Translations under genes and position numbers: made by a program
DNA from: Nyssa sinensis
Lineage: Eukaryota > Streptophyta > Magnoliopsida > Cornales > Nyssaceae
Direction of reading: 5' to 3'
Assembly (NCBI GenBank): GCA_008638375.1
Contig: CM018041.1
Span: 1,302,001 to 1,366,000, forward strand
Length of the DNA stretch: 64,000 nt
Shown here: positions 1 through 29,500 of the stretch, in pieces
Numbering within the stretch: the stretch's first letter is position 1
Layout of the letters: each line of letters opens with the position of its first letter
The notes under the pieces: model-generated
Told to the model about the DNA's origin: nothing
The model's input: only the letters and a program-made list of their open reading frames with translations
Databases searched by the model: none

Positions 1-1263
1 TTTCATGGGTTTTAATTCTGGAGTCAACTGTGGGCGCCTGGGATCCACAACCATGTATTTACCAGTTCAGTATTTTTTTCCCCCATTTTTTCCTCTGTTT
101 CCTGTGACCCATATTCAGGTGTCCCGCGCAAAGGCTTGGCTGCTGATAATGCTGATGGCTGGGTGTAGAGTATTTAGATTCTAATGTAGGATTATACCGA
201 GTCATGGTACGGATTCCCGAATTCAGCTTGTCATTGTAATTCATGACAAAGGTTGAGATGCACACTGTTGAAATCACTTATTTTAGTCTTGACGATAAGT
301 AGGTGTAAAATGTATACAACTTGGGCAGGTTGTGCCGGAAATTTTTTATTTATTATTGATAGAGCATCATGTATTTTTATATTGGTTGACACTTGAGGGA
401 GGTTTGATTTTTTGAATTTGGTGGGAGCATGGAATTGTGTTTCAAAGTTGCTATTGTTATTTTATTTTATTTTTGATAGTGTATGAGACGTGGACCGGGT
501 TTTTTTTTTCTTTTCTTCTTGTTGGTTTCACTTAAAAAGTGGAGAAAATGTATTACAAAAGGAAATTATTTTTTTAAAAGTATTCAATTTAAACTATGTA
601 TACTTTAGCTCTCCTAGAACCTTCTTTTTTTTCCCTTCTCCAAATATGGATTAGGTAAGAACTCTATTAATATTATTTTATTCAATGAATATCTCTAGTA
701 TTAAAACATTTATATATGTATTTTATATATTTATTAGAATATGATTTATATTTATACTATTACATTAATATTGCAAGACATAAAAAATTTAAATTAATAT
801 TAAAGAAAAACTTTCTTAAGACCTAGCTTATGTTTGGTTTGTAATTTTCAAACTGATTTTTGATTATTATATAATTAATTAATATTTTAAAGAATTGATA
901 AAAGACATATTAACAAAGTAGTGTCTTTTTAAATTTTCATTTATAAAGACACATCATTATTTTGTTTTAAATGAAATCAGCTTGAAACTTGATTATTATT
1001 TAATTGATTCTTTGTGGGATTAATAACAAAATAATTATTTTATTGGTTTAATCAAAATAATTTTTTTTTTTTTTAATTGTTCTTCCTTGTCGAAAGAAGT
1101 GAGTAGAACCATCAGCTGTGGCAACATTTCAATTCACACTTTATCAGAGATGTGCCATGTCTACTAGTAGGACAATAACAAGCTCACATGCTGTGGCTAA
1201 TTTTCTACAGCTCTTGTTTACTTAAAATAGTATTTTATATAATATAAATCTTTCTGCGTGGAT

Positions 1264-1299
<36 letters not shown>

Positions 1300-1800
1300 T
1301 AAGCATGAGAAAAGAGAGAGAAATGAGATTTTAGATTTTGAGAAGTGATTATTGGAGAATCACATGAAAATGAATTTATTTTAAAAATAATTATATTCTC
1401 AGAAGTTATTTTAACAAAAATAAGGCTTAATTCTCCAAATTTTAATAAAATAGGAGTTAATCTTTTAATTTTTTTTTTAAAATATATTTATATAATTTTA
1501 AAAAAATTTAATACTTACAATTTTATCCTAATATGTTGCCAATTTTTTAAGTATAAAAAAATTTATTATAATTAATGTTATGTTTTCGTATTTTATTAAA
1601 AAAAACATTATATTTTCATTTTATTTTCCCCTTATTTATCTAAAACAAATTATAATTAAAATGATAAAAAAAATTATGAAGGCCGCTAACTCCCTTAAAT
1701 CGAGTCAATTTTGCAAGTCATCGTACTAGGAATAAATAAAAGAAAATAAGAAATCAACAATTTTCATAAAAAAAAGATTCTCAGAAAGAAAGGAAAACGC
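1..1800. other. AT-rich intergenic DNA left of the ARF gene
   Basis: No convincing coding exon was found. The first 280 bases are less AT-rich than what follows and could be the 3' end of a gene lying further left, but no recognisable protein motif supports this. Positions 300-1760 are very AT-rich with long A and T runs, typical of plant intergenic DNA. A GT dinucleotide run lies within it. Confidence 0.5.
1266..1294. repeat. (GT)n microsatellite
   Basis: About 14 uninterrupted TG/GT units, roughly 730 bases upstream of the ARF start codon. Confidence 0.9.
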
Positions 1801-2024
1801 TACCTTTTGTTAAGCAGCAATTTCTCTCTATCTCTGTCTCCTCCTCTCTCTGTTGATCACCAAATACTGATATTCTTAGCAATCGACGAGCTTATGGTCA
1901 ATTCTCCTTCCATGAAGCCTCTCTTTCCTCCTCCCTAAAGAAGGAAAAGGAGTTCGATCATTGCGCTTTCTCGAATTTAATCTGATTCTTTTCGAAAGAA
2001 ATCGATCACTGATCAAAAACCGCC
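1800..2024 (+). promoter_or_regulatory. Probable 5' UTR of the ARF gene
   Basis: A CT-rich stretch (about 1815-1860 and 1903-1935), typical of plant leaders, sits directly before the ATG at 2025. The start context is CCGCCATGG, a strong plant initiation context. The transcription start cannot be fixed from sequence alone. Confidence 0.45.
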
Positions 2025-18735
<16,711 letters not shown>

Positions 18736-19289
18736 TTAATCAGGTTGAAACTTCCTACATTGGTCTTCTTTACCATCAAAGAATTGGCAAGCCAAGGCTA
18801 GTTCCTTCAATTTATTGTTATTATTATTATTTCTTTGACTTTTCTTTTTTCCCCTCTCAGGTTTAGTTGAGACCCCGAATGTTTGAATGTGGATAAGGCT
18901 GAAAACGAGGCAATCGACAAATTTGAAAGTCCAAAATTCGGATTTATTTTTCTTGGGTTGTGTTTTGAAAAGCTAATGAAGTTATTAGGTGCTTTCTCCT
19001 GGCCTTGATTGTGGCACTTTGATATGTGACAGCGTTCGTTGTATATTGGCACACGACCCCTGCCATTAGGGTATGAATCATGTGACTTAATGTAACATTA
19101 TTGATACTTTTTGTTTGTTACAAGTGCGGGTTTTATATCGTTTAACTATATACTATATATCAAAAGCGAAGGTTACCTGCTTGCTTTTCCTAATTGTTTT
19201 TCAGCTTATTGCTTTCGGGCGCTTTATGTTTACTCTCTCTTCAAACAAGACTTACTTACAGTCAAGCTCTCAACTGACATAAATGTGCA
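18736..19289 (+). other. 3' UTR and downstream region of the ARF gene
   Basis: Follows the TAA at 18733-18735. A T-rich stretch and a drop in complexity suggest a polyadenylation region before about 19100, but no unambiguous AATAAA was seen. Confidence 0.4.
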
Positions 19290-19740
19290 GGGTGGTGTGG
19301 GATTGAATTTTAAATTTTGAGGTGTGAAATTAGGACAAGCTTCTTGATTGTTAGTTATTAACTGTAATTTCAAATTTATTTATTTTCAAGCTCTATGAAA
19401 AAATATGATTTTCTTCTCTTTTTTGGCCATAAGGGTGTGGTGTGAGATTGCAGGTTCTGAATTTTAAAATGTGAAATTAGGTCCACTTCTTAATTGTTAA
19501 CTATCAGCTGTAACAGCAGATTTTGTTTTTCGACCTCAATGAAAAAAGATGGTATGATATTGTGACACAATATTTACTAAATTGCTGAGAAGGGATTTAG
19601 TAAATGACTTGGAAGGCCCAAATGATTGTCAAAACTCTCAACCAACGGATATGTAGTGGTGTGGGATTATGAGTTCTAAGTGTGAAATTAGGATAAATTT
19701 TTGGATTGCTATTAATCAATTGTAATTGCAATTTTTTTTT
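19290..19740. repeat. Three degenerate direct repeats between ARF and RSH genes
   Basis: A block of about 85 bp with the pattern GTGTGGGATTG / GTGTGAAATTAGG / TTGATTGTTA / AACTGTAATT recurs at about 19292, 19436 and 19656, with a weak fourth near 19796. Each is followed by a CTCTATGAAAAAA-like segment. The copies are diverged, so the array is old. Confidence 0.7.
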
Positions 19741-20440
19741 TTTTTTGGTTCAATGAAAAAAAATATTTCTTTTTTATTTATTTATTTATAAAAGAATGTT
19801 ATGAAATTGTGAGTTATCAATTTTAAAGAGAGAGATTTTTGGAGTTCCTAATATGATATATAATTATGAGTTATAAATTTTTAATATTATTATTATTATG
19901 TCAAATTTAAGATAATAAATGAGTCAAGTTAAGTAGAGTTATTCAAGTTTAATTCGTTAAAATAATTTTAACTTATTTATTTTTTGAGATTATTTTAAAA
20001 GAGTCACGAATCGTGTTGAATTTGAATAATTTGATATTTTATATAATATTAAATTTTTTATTAATTTATTAAATTTAAAATAAATTAATAAATTTTAAAA
20101 TATATTTAACTTTGATTTAGTGTCCTTGGATTCTGCATAATTTGTTTAAATGCCGTTGTCAAATTAACTAGGAAATTCCTGACATTTATAAAAACACCCT
20201 TCAAAACTCAAGAAATAAAAAAAAGCCCCCACACAACACGAAATTTACAGGCTACTTCCGTCCTGTTACCAAACCCGCCATGAAAAAACTACCACACTCT
20301 GTCTCTTTACACGATCTTTAAAATTTTCTCTATAGTCTAAATCAGATAATAAAAAACGACCATGCAAACCCTAGCCAGTGCTTTCCCAACCACACACTTC
20401 ACAATTTTAAATTCATAAACGTCACTCCGAATTCCAACCA
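19741..20440. other. AT-rich upstream region of the RSH gene
   Basis: Very AT-rich (19800-20100), then a more mixed stretch from 20150 containing runs of C-rich words. No coding exon seen. Confidence 0.45.
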
Positions 20441-20442
20441 CA

Positions 20443-20582
20443 CCTATGATATATATAAATATATATGTGTGTCTGTGTACTGATATAAAAATATACATGC
20501 ACTGTCTTTCATTTCATCTCATCTCATCTCATATCAGTAAGCTGTGATTTTTATTTTTAAATTTTTCAAGAACCAACCAGAT
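20443..20582 (+). promoter_or_regulatory. Probable core promoter and 5' leader of the RSH gene
   Basis: A TATA-like ATATATATAAATATATATG lies at about 20447-20466. A pyrimidine-rich leader with repeated ATCTC (20515-20535) follows before the ATG at 20583. The distance from TATA to ATG (about 120 bp) is reasonable. Confidence 0.45.
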
Positions 20583-23500
20583 ATGTTTTCATGTCAAACT
20601 TCCACAATGTTCGGTCGCAAAAGCCACGTAATCTTTCTCAAAAACCCATATTTTCGTTACAATTCCAATCGAAATCTTCGCAATTCAATGAAATTCCGAT
20701 GTGTGTTGGATCAAATTGTGCCAAGATTCGCAGTTTCGTCGTCTCTGAGCTCAGTTTTGACCTATGACAACGTGATTGCGGCAGCGGCGGCGGCAGGGTC
20801 GGGTTCGGTTCATGGGGCGGTGACGTCGGCCATAACGCAAGTGGCAGTCACCGCTGTGGCCATTGCGTCGGGAGCTTGTCTCTCTACTAAGGTCGATTTC
20901 TTGTGGCCAAAAGCGGAGGAACAACCTGGTAAGCTAATTCTTTTGTTTGTCTTGAAATGTGTTCTGAAAACATAAAACTCTGTTTCTGAGAGCAGATTTA
21001 TAAATTATTTGTTGTCAGGAAACTTCGTTTTTAATTAGACACTTTTACTGGGTTATATTTCATTATTTATTGCTTATATACTCATAGTCTGTTTGCAAAT
21101 GCTTTATAAAACATGTTCTTTTCATAAAAGCAGAAAAATTTAGCTTTCTGCTTAATTTATATGATATACAACTCTTACTTATCAAAAAAAAATAAAAGCA
21201 GAAAAATTTAGCTTCTGAACACCCTCCTTGTATATTCATTACCTATACATTTCAGCTTTTTACTCCATATTAATATCACTATTCAATATGGTGCAGGCTC
21301 TCTTATACTGGATGGAGTAGATGTAACTGGCTATCCCATATTTAATGATGCAGAGGTTTACCATTTCTACTTGCGTCACTGATTTGCATATTCTCATCTG
21401 CTGCCACTAAGACACTGAATCTTTGAAGGCAGGTGCAAAAGGCAATCGCATTTGCAAGGAAAGCTCACCATGGCCAGTTTCGGAAAACTGGAGAACCTTA
21501 TCTGGCACACTGCATTCATACAGGAAAAATCTTGGCAGCATTAGTTCCATCCAGTGGAAAACGAGTATGTCATCCTCTTCCCTATTATTATGCTTCAAGT
21601 TTGAGGCATCTGGTTGTACTTCATCAGTTTAATGTTTCAACAATCACTTATTTTCTTTCCCTTTTTTGAGTGTGTTGGGGGGGGGGGGGGGGGGGTACTT
21701 TTTGAGGAAGTGTGAGAAGTCATTATTTTTGTTTAGGGGAAAATGTGTTATATTATTATTTTACTTTTTTTATCAGTAAAAGTTGCATATATTAATTAAA
21801 AGCGCCCAAGGGGGGCGCATTCATGTACAAAAGCAAAAGGGGGCTGGCACAAATCAAACCCTTAGCTCCCTCAAAAAACCTACAAAAGATTCTAAGTAAA
21901 AAGTGCTATCTTCTTTACACCAAAAGTACAATAATCGCAAAAAAGAATCTTTGAAACAGCATATCTGCTGTTCTTTCCCTTCGAATACTCTTATATTCCT
22001 CTCACGCCATAAGCATATCTTTGTAATTTCATAAACCTCATGGGAGTTCAATGTAATGTTTAGAAACCTTAGAGGAGGTCAATGTAATTTACCCAAAAAA
22101 TTATTATATATTTTGAATCATTGTTTCATTTAAAATAAACCTATATATTAATATACAAATATGACAAGGATATTTTAAATATCCACTGATATGTGAGCAT
22201 ATCAGTTGGTTCGGTGACATCAAAAGTTTCATTATACATTGTAAATCATTGTTACATTTGAGATAGAGCTATCAAATTTTGTGTAACTATTTTGATAGTG
22301 ATAGATTATTCAATTTCTGTCTACAGAAGCTCATGATTACATGTGTGGTTACATTGAGTAAAACCCGTTGAACTGAATAGACGCATATTATCCATTTAAT
22401 TTTTTTTGAGTCCAGCATGTCTATTACAATGTGTCAACTCAAAAGTTTGCTGCATACATGCATTGATAAATCACTATGTTGTAGGCTGTTGATACAGTCG
22501 TGGCTGGGATTCTCCATGATGTGGTTGATGATACGTGTGAAAGTTTATACAGCATAGAGAGAGTGTTTGGCGATGATGTAACAAAGTTGGTAGCTGGTGT
22601 TTCCAGGTTAAGTTATATCAATCAGGTATAATAAATTGGAAATATTGGTATTGAACTTTTGTTTTGAAGCAAATATTTTGAAATGGTAGTCTCAATTCAT
22701 TAAGAATCCACGTTCCAGCTTTCATGTATATTAAATAGTATGCTGATTGCAGGAATATATAGATAGACCTTTGTACTAGTTAGTCAAAGAAGTTTCAGAA
22801 GTTTAAACCCGTTATTTATGAGTCCTTAGAATATCACCTTTTAATGACAGAAGTAGGGGAAATGACTCAATTGCTCTTTAAGTTAAAAATGTTCTGGAGT
22901 TGAAATCATAAAATCCCTTCTGCTCTTTTGATTATCCCCGGTGCCTCAAGACCATTTTTTCACCCTCTTCGCGTAGTACTGGAATGATGTCTGTACATTC
23001 TGATGTTAGATTCTCATACAGGGATACTTAACATGCCTTTTGTTCTCGAAGATACATGTACTGATTTTGGATCCTGTGAGATTGTATTAATTTCCCCTGT
23101 TCTTTCCCCTGTTTGTATATGTTTCATATTCTTCATGTTGTTTTTAACTGATAATTTGCTCCGCAGTTATTACGGAGACACCGCAGGGCAAATGTGAATC
23201 AGGGTACCCTTGGTCATGAAGAGGTATTAGGCTTCACCTACATCATCTTAATAATAATAATCAGCCATTCTATGGATAGTTAAGGGTAAATTACACTTTT
23301 CACCCTCAAACTTTACCCCAAATTTCACTTTAGTCCCTATAATTTTAATTTTCTCAATTGCAACCTCTGATTGTTAGCCTCCATTCCAATTTAGTCCTTC
23401 TGTCACAATTGTCGGTTTGAAATGGACAGGAAATCAATCATGCGCATTGCACATGTCATTGTAAACAGTAGGAATGTAACTTCACTACCCTTTCCCAACT

Positions 23501-26500
23501 AAAGCTGGTGTTCCTCTTCCCATCTATCAGACAGCAAAAGTCTTCGTCTCCAATTATTATCAAATATCCCCAAGGAGTGTTGCCGTTGATTGCAATATAG
23601 TGAGCAAAGCTTCTTTGTCTCCATTTTTTGCGATACAGTGAGCAAAGCTCTCAATGACCTCTACTTTAATGTCTATATCAATGGAAAAATGACAATCTCT
23701 AGGTTAGACTTGTTGACCCTCACAGATGGTTTGGCAAGCACTTACTATATTAATGTTTCGAGATTTTGAAAATTAAGAATTCGGTTAATAGCCTGGACGG
23801 CAAGTTTGGCGTCTCCAGCACGTCTACCAGCGGTGCCACCCTGCGGAACCGTGGTGGCAGTTAGGTTTGCGATGATGTTCAGAGCCTTTGTGGGTTTGGG
23901 TGCAATGGCAATCAAGTGGAAAAAGAGGCCTCATGATTGGCAGAAGAGGAATAGCTTCTCTTCATGGCTACTTCCACTTCATGTCAGAGAACCCAGCTTC
24001 ATGACAATCAAGAGCTCTCGCAAGACCAATTTCTACTCATCGACAATGGGACTGGGCCGATATTTCTCTTTCGCGGAGTTTCAGGAGGCCACCAAGAATT
24101 GGGATCCAAATGCAGTGATTGGTGTTGGTGGTTTTGGAAATGTCTATATTGCCAAGATTGATGAGGGAAATAAAGTTGCAGTCAAGAGAGGGAACCCACA
24201 ATCTAAACAAGGTATCAATGAATTCTGTTACTTCTTCCCTTATATTCTGTCAAAGAAGATCTGAACCTGGATCAAGTTCACATCGGGACATCATTGGTAT
24301 ATTTCTCAATGCTCTGAATATCTCAAAGGCTAACGAAGGATGTGCGATCCTATTATGTAGACATAGAGACCTGGATTGAATTGTTAGAGCCGACGAAATA
24401 CTGATCAACAATCTTCAACCACCCAACATCATCGTGTGTGTGAGGAACCAAATGAACATTAATCTTTCCAGGACTAATTGTCTACAAAGTATTGTAAGCG
24501 ATATATTTCGATTCTGCGCAGAAAAGACTTGCAAAGAGAACCAGACAGAAAGTTACAATCGCCATTTAGAGGAGGATTTCGAGTACAAAAGGCGTCGACA
24601 TGTGCAACAGCAACAACTTCAAGTGCTCGATAAATCAAAACAGAAAATTTGATGAAAGCAACAGCAATACATTGTGGCCATTTCACTTCAAAATAGACGA
24701 ACTTAAATGTTTCTTTAGAAAAGTTGACACTTGACAATGGCAGTAGTTGTGCAACAGGAAGTTCCTTGGAAAATAACAAAAAGATAAGGTTAAAGTGCTT
24801 CTGCCACTACATAAAGATTTGAATGCTTCGTGTTATTGATGCATGTAGTGCGGTTAGGATCGCCGGAGACCAGTGTTGTTGCCGCCATGGATGGGTGATT
24901 GGCAGCAAAGGTGGTGGTTGTGGGGCAGAAGCAAGAAGGGAAAGGAGAGGAATGGTTCTGCAGTTACATACAAATGTGGGTTAGTTTGAGTGAGAATGGG
25001 ATGTAGTTTTACAATAATGCCCTTTAAATTGGGATGTGCTTACATTAGACGCCCAGTTATGACAGAATGATGGAATTGAAAATGGGCTAAGAATTGGAGG
25101 TTGAAATTGGCAAAATTAAAAAAACAGGGACTAAACTCTAAAGTGAAATTTGGAATAAAGTTCAAGGGTGAAAAGTGTAATTTAGCAAAATTAAAAATAT
25201 TGTTATATCCAAATCTTTTTGAAATGCTACTGGTTTATGGCCATTATCTGATCTCAATGAAATAATGTGCCTTTAATTTGCTGGTGTGTTGACTAAAGGT
25301 TTAGGGTTTGAAAATTAGGGTGAAAGGAAGAGAAGAGAATGGGAGAGATTAGAAAGAAGGGGTTCAGGATTTCATATACCTTGTTTCCTTACAACTTGCA
25401 TTTATGTATTAACATGAAGGAAAATACAATAATACTCCTAGGAAAAATAATAAAAATAAACAAAACACTCTTAACATGTATGACAGCCACTTTGCTTTCA
25501 ATTGCATAATCCAACATGGATTTCAGCCTTAGACATCATTTTGTATGCTAAAGGAAGATTGAAAGTTGTTTTCCTTCTTAATATGTTAGTTTTGATAATT
25601 TTGGCTTCTTATGATGGTGATGTTATTGTACCAACAAGCTCTAGTTTGGTTGGTATCTCGTCCACCTCCTCATATGGGAGGCAGGGCTGGCTCTACCATA
25701 AGGCAAGAAAAGCAATGGCTTTAGGCCCCATCTACAAAGAAGGCCCAAATTTTTAGGTGTCTATAATATAATCCAAATAGAAGTCTAAAACCCATGAAAG
25801 TCTACTTTACAAAAAAAAAGTTCCCATTTTTAAGTGTCTATAGTATAATCAAAAGTCTCTTCTACAAAAAAAAAAAAAAAAAAGACCCCAATTTTTAGGT
25901 ATCGTATAATCCAAATATAAGTTTCAAACCCATAAAAGTCTATTTTACAAAGAAAGCCCCATAAACATTTTACAAAAAAAAAAAAAATCAATTATATTAA
26001 TAGAGTCCTATTTTGAATTATTCTCATTTTCTACTAGTATATGCTTACATAAATACATAAATAGTTTTTTGTATTCCGTAGTTTAAAATTTTGTAAATTC
26101 CTTTACTTCTTCCATTTCAAATTTTCTATTGCTCAATATTTTTTAATTTTGTAAGAATTCTATTGATATTTAGCATCTTTATATTTCCTATTGAAATACT
26201 ATTACAATTTTATATTACAAAAATATATATCTAAAATAAAGGCATTGAAATGTTTTTTATTTATTTATTAGAGTTTTATTTATAATTATATTAATAAAAA
26301 CTCTTATAGTATAAACTATTTTACATCAATATGCATTTATTTTATTTAAAATTTATTTTTTTTGCCTATCAAAAATAAGAAGAATTTTTTTTTTAGAAAA
26401 AAGCCTGATTTAGAGTTGTCTCTTTAGGCCTCAAATTGCATTGAACCGGCCTGATGGGAGGTTGAGTTCAAATCCCCTTAAGGGGTAAAGTGTGTGTTTT

Positions 26501-29500
26501 GGGGGGTGGGGGATTTACCTATCAAAAAATATGATGCTAATGTTGCTGTACACTAAAGGAAGATTGGAAATTCTTTTCCTCCTTAATATATTGGTTTTGA
26601 TAATAGTGGCTTCTTAAGATGGTGATGTTATTGAGGAAAGTTATAGTTGGCCACATATATATTAACTTGTTACAATTTGATATTGATACTGGTTTTCAGT
26701 TGATATTGCATACAACCATAATATGAATTTAGTTTCTGTAATGTTTCAAGTTCTCTTTTTTTCAGGTAAAATAGACTTGTAAACCAATTGCTTGCTAAAA
26801 TTAATTCTATTACTTGATTTATACTCATTCAACAAGTGATTTTATTCACTGAAAATAATGGAAGAAGAATGGAATTGGGTATAGTCGTATTTACGTACAG
26901 TATGAAGTGATAGAAAAATGAGATCTCTTGAGTTCTTTCTTCTGGAATATAAGAATATATGCACAAATATCTACTGCAGTACCTTGATATTATTAATTTC
27001 ACTGCTGATTCCTAGGCAAATAATTTACGAGTGATGCTTTTGGGTATGGTTGATGATCCTCGTGTGGTTCTCATCAAGCTTGCAGATCGTCTTCATAACA
27101 TGAGAACCATGTACCTTCTAAACTTATCTCATGTTCATTTTCAGTTACATGCCTTTTGAAAAATTGATTAATTGTAATCCTTCTAAATTAATTCCTTATT
27201 GGGGAACGATTTTACTTTTCCTTTCTAGAAAACTATGATTATTGATATAAGGATTTTTTACTTTTTTTCACTTTTGATTCTATTTCTGCTCCTAGATCCT
27301 TTTATACCACCTTGCTTCCTGATCTGAGAATTCCACTAGAAACTAAAAGTCTGAAATTCTTAATGATTAATTTTTTGTAGTGTGGTTGACCAGACTCAAG
27401 TTGAAGCCAATAATACTGTCATAAGTTTCTCCCTCAGATTATTAACTTCTCTTACAGTTATGCTCTGCCCTCAGCCAAGGCACAAGCTGTTGCAGAGGAG
27501 ACATTAGTTATTTGGTGCTCACTTGCTTCCAGATTGGGTCTGTGGGCTTTAAAAGCGGAATTGGAAGATCTGTGCTTTGCTGTTCTTCAGGTGTGCTCAG
27601 TTATTTTTTTTATTATATATTTCGAGTTGTTATTGAGCAAATGCAATTATATGGTGGAAACAAACTGAAAGGTATACTATAGTTAAGTATTAATTTTATA
27701 TGCAGCCTCAAATGTTTCGTCAGATGCGAGCTGACCTGGCTTCCATGTGGAGCCCTAGCAACAGGGTAGGAAATCTGAGAAGAATATTTGCAAAAGCCAG
27801 CTTGACTGCAACATCGAATGAAAAAGATTCATCTACCGACAATGAAAGGTCTACGGTAATTGATGAGGATGAAACAAGCTTAAAGGTACGCATATTAGTT
27901 AAAATATTATGTTTCTCCATTCAACTCAACTCAACAAAATCTTATCCCAATTATTTGAGGTCGGCTACATGAATCTTGTATCATCATTCCACTCTATATT
28001 AAGGTCATTCCCTGTAGTTAGACCAAACATTATGTTTCTCTATGCTTTATATATTTTTTCAGAGATTGGGTGAAAAACCCGCTTTTAAATATCACTAGAT
28101 GATGCCAATTTTAATATTGCCCATAGCTAAGGTTCTAACTCATATTGTTGAAAGGAACAATAGACAAACTCAATTTTTTTGTGGCACCTATTTTAGATGA
28201 ACACTTGTGTTACTTCTTCTTATTGAAACTCTAAAATTTTGAAGTCAAGTTATATGATACCAAGGATTAAGTTAATCACTTTCAGTCACCCATTCTAAGT
28301 AGACATTTTTACTTATTTTTCATTCCGTATAGCTACAGTGTTCGGTTTAATAGTAATACTGCATGCTTCAATTGTGCACTGAGAATCAACTGGTGGCTAT
28401 ATCTCGTTGATTCTAGGCAATTAATTGTCAATGTAGGAACTTTAAGTTCAATCTTTAAAGACATATAAGATTCCATCCTTTGTGACAATTGCGATCTATA
28501 ATCACTACTGTTGACCCTCTAATAATTTATATTCAATAAATAAATAATATCTATAAATTAATAATTTTTTGGGGAACCAACTTTGTTCCATATTGAATAA
28601 TTAATAATTTTATTACATAATAATTAATTTTTTTGAAAAACATCTCTTCATAATATTAATTATCAAAATAAAAAACACTTGTGTACGTATATATTTTATG
28701 AAATTTTTTAAATTTGTAGTAATAAAAAAGGGCATAATGAGCATTCTTATAACTTAAAGAGAATATATTTTCATTTGTGAAAAAATTTCATCATACTTAA
28801 AATATGTATGAATGTCCTATTTTTATGCTTGAAATCGTTTAATTTTGAGAAAAATTTTGCACTTACAAAAATTATTGTGAAACTAAATAACAAATAGTTC
28901 TATTAGTTAATAAATCTTGAGTCTCCTAAGATTATTAAGTTTTAGAGGGTCGAATGTATTTTTCTATCAACATCATATATTCGCTAACTTCTGGACAACA
29001 AAAAATCATATTCCTGGAGTGAGCCATATTATACGATTTGCAAGATACCATGGTGTCAATTGCGATAACCAGGAATCTTTTTTAACAACCTAATATCTTT
29101 TGAGATAACTTTTTTTATAACCTAATAATTTTTTAGATAACTTTTTTTCTCTTATGAAATCAATATTTATAATTAATGGAATGAATTACACTGGCAATGT
29201 AGCTTGCTAACATGGTTTAAAATATTCGTGTATCATTTTTAGGCAGCTTTCTGATGAATAATGCAATAATCCGTTTGTTGTTGGCTCTAGATCATTAATT
29301 TTTCATCATCATTAGATTGAAGAACTCATTACTTTCAATCCTTTTCCATTTGCAGGATCTATTGCAGGCTGTTCTTCCATTTGATCTCTTGCTAGATCGA
29401 AGGAAGCGAATGAACTTTCTCCATAATTTTGGGACATGTTCAGTGTCTCAACCAAAGGCAAAGGTTGTAAGGGATGCTGGAATTGCTTTAGCATCTCTGG

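Noticed and set aside
1266..1294. Z-DNA-type regulatory element
   Set aside because: Only a plain GT microsatellite; nothing else supports a regulatory role.
20544..20582. An upstream GTG as the RSH start codon
   Set aside because: Plant nuclear genes start at ATG; the first in-frame ATG is at 20583, and the upstream codons lie in the probable leader.
23806..24264. A resident receptor-like kinase gene
   Set aside because: Only the juxtamembrane and first N-lobe segment is present, lying wholly between Mutator-type terminal repeats in an intron of another gene.
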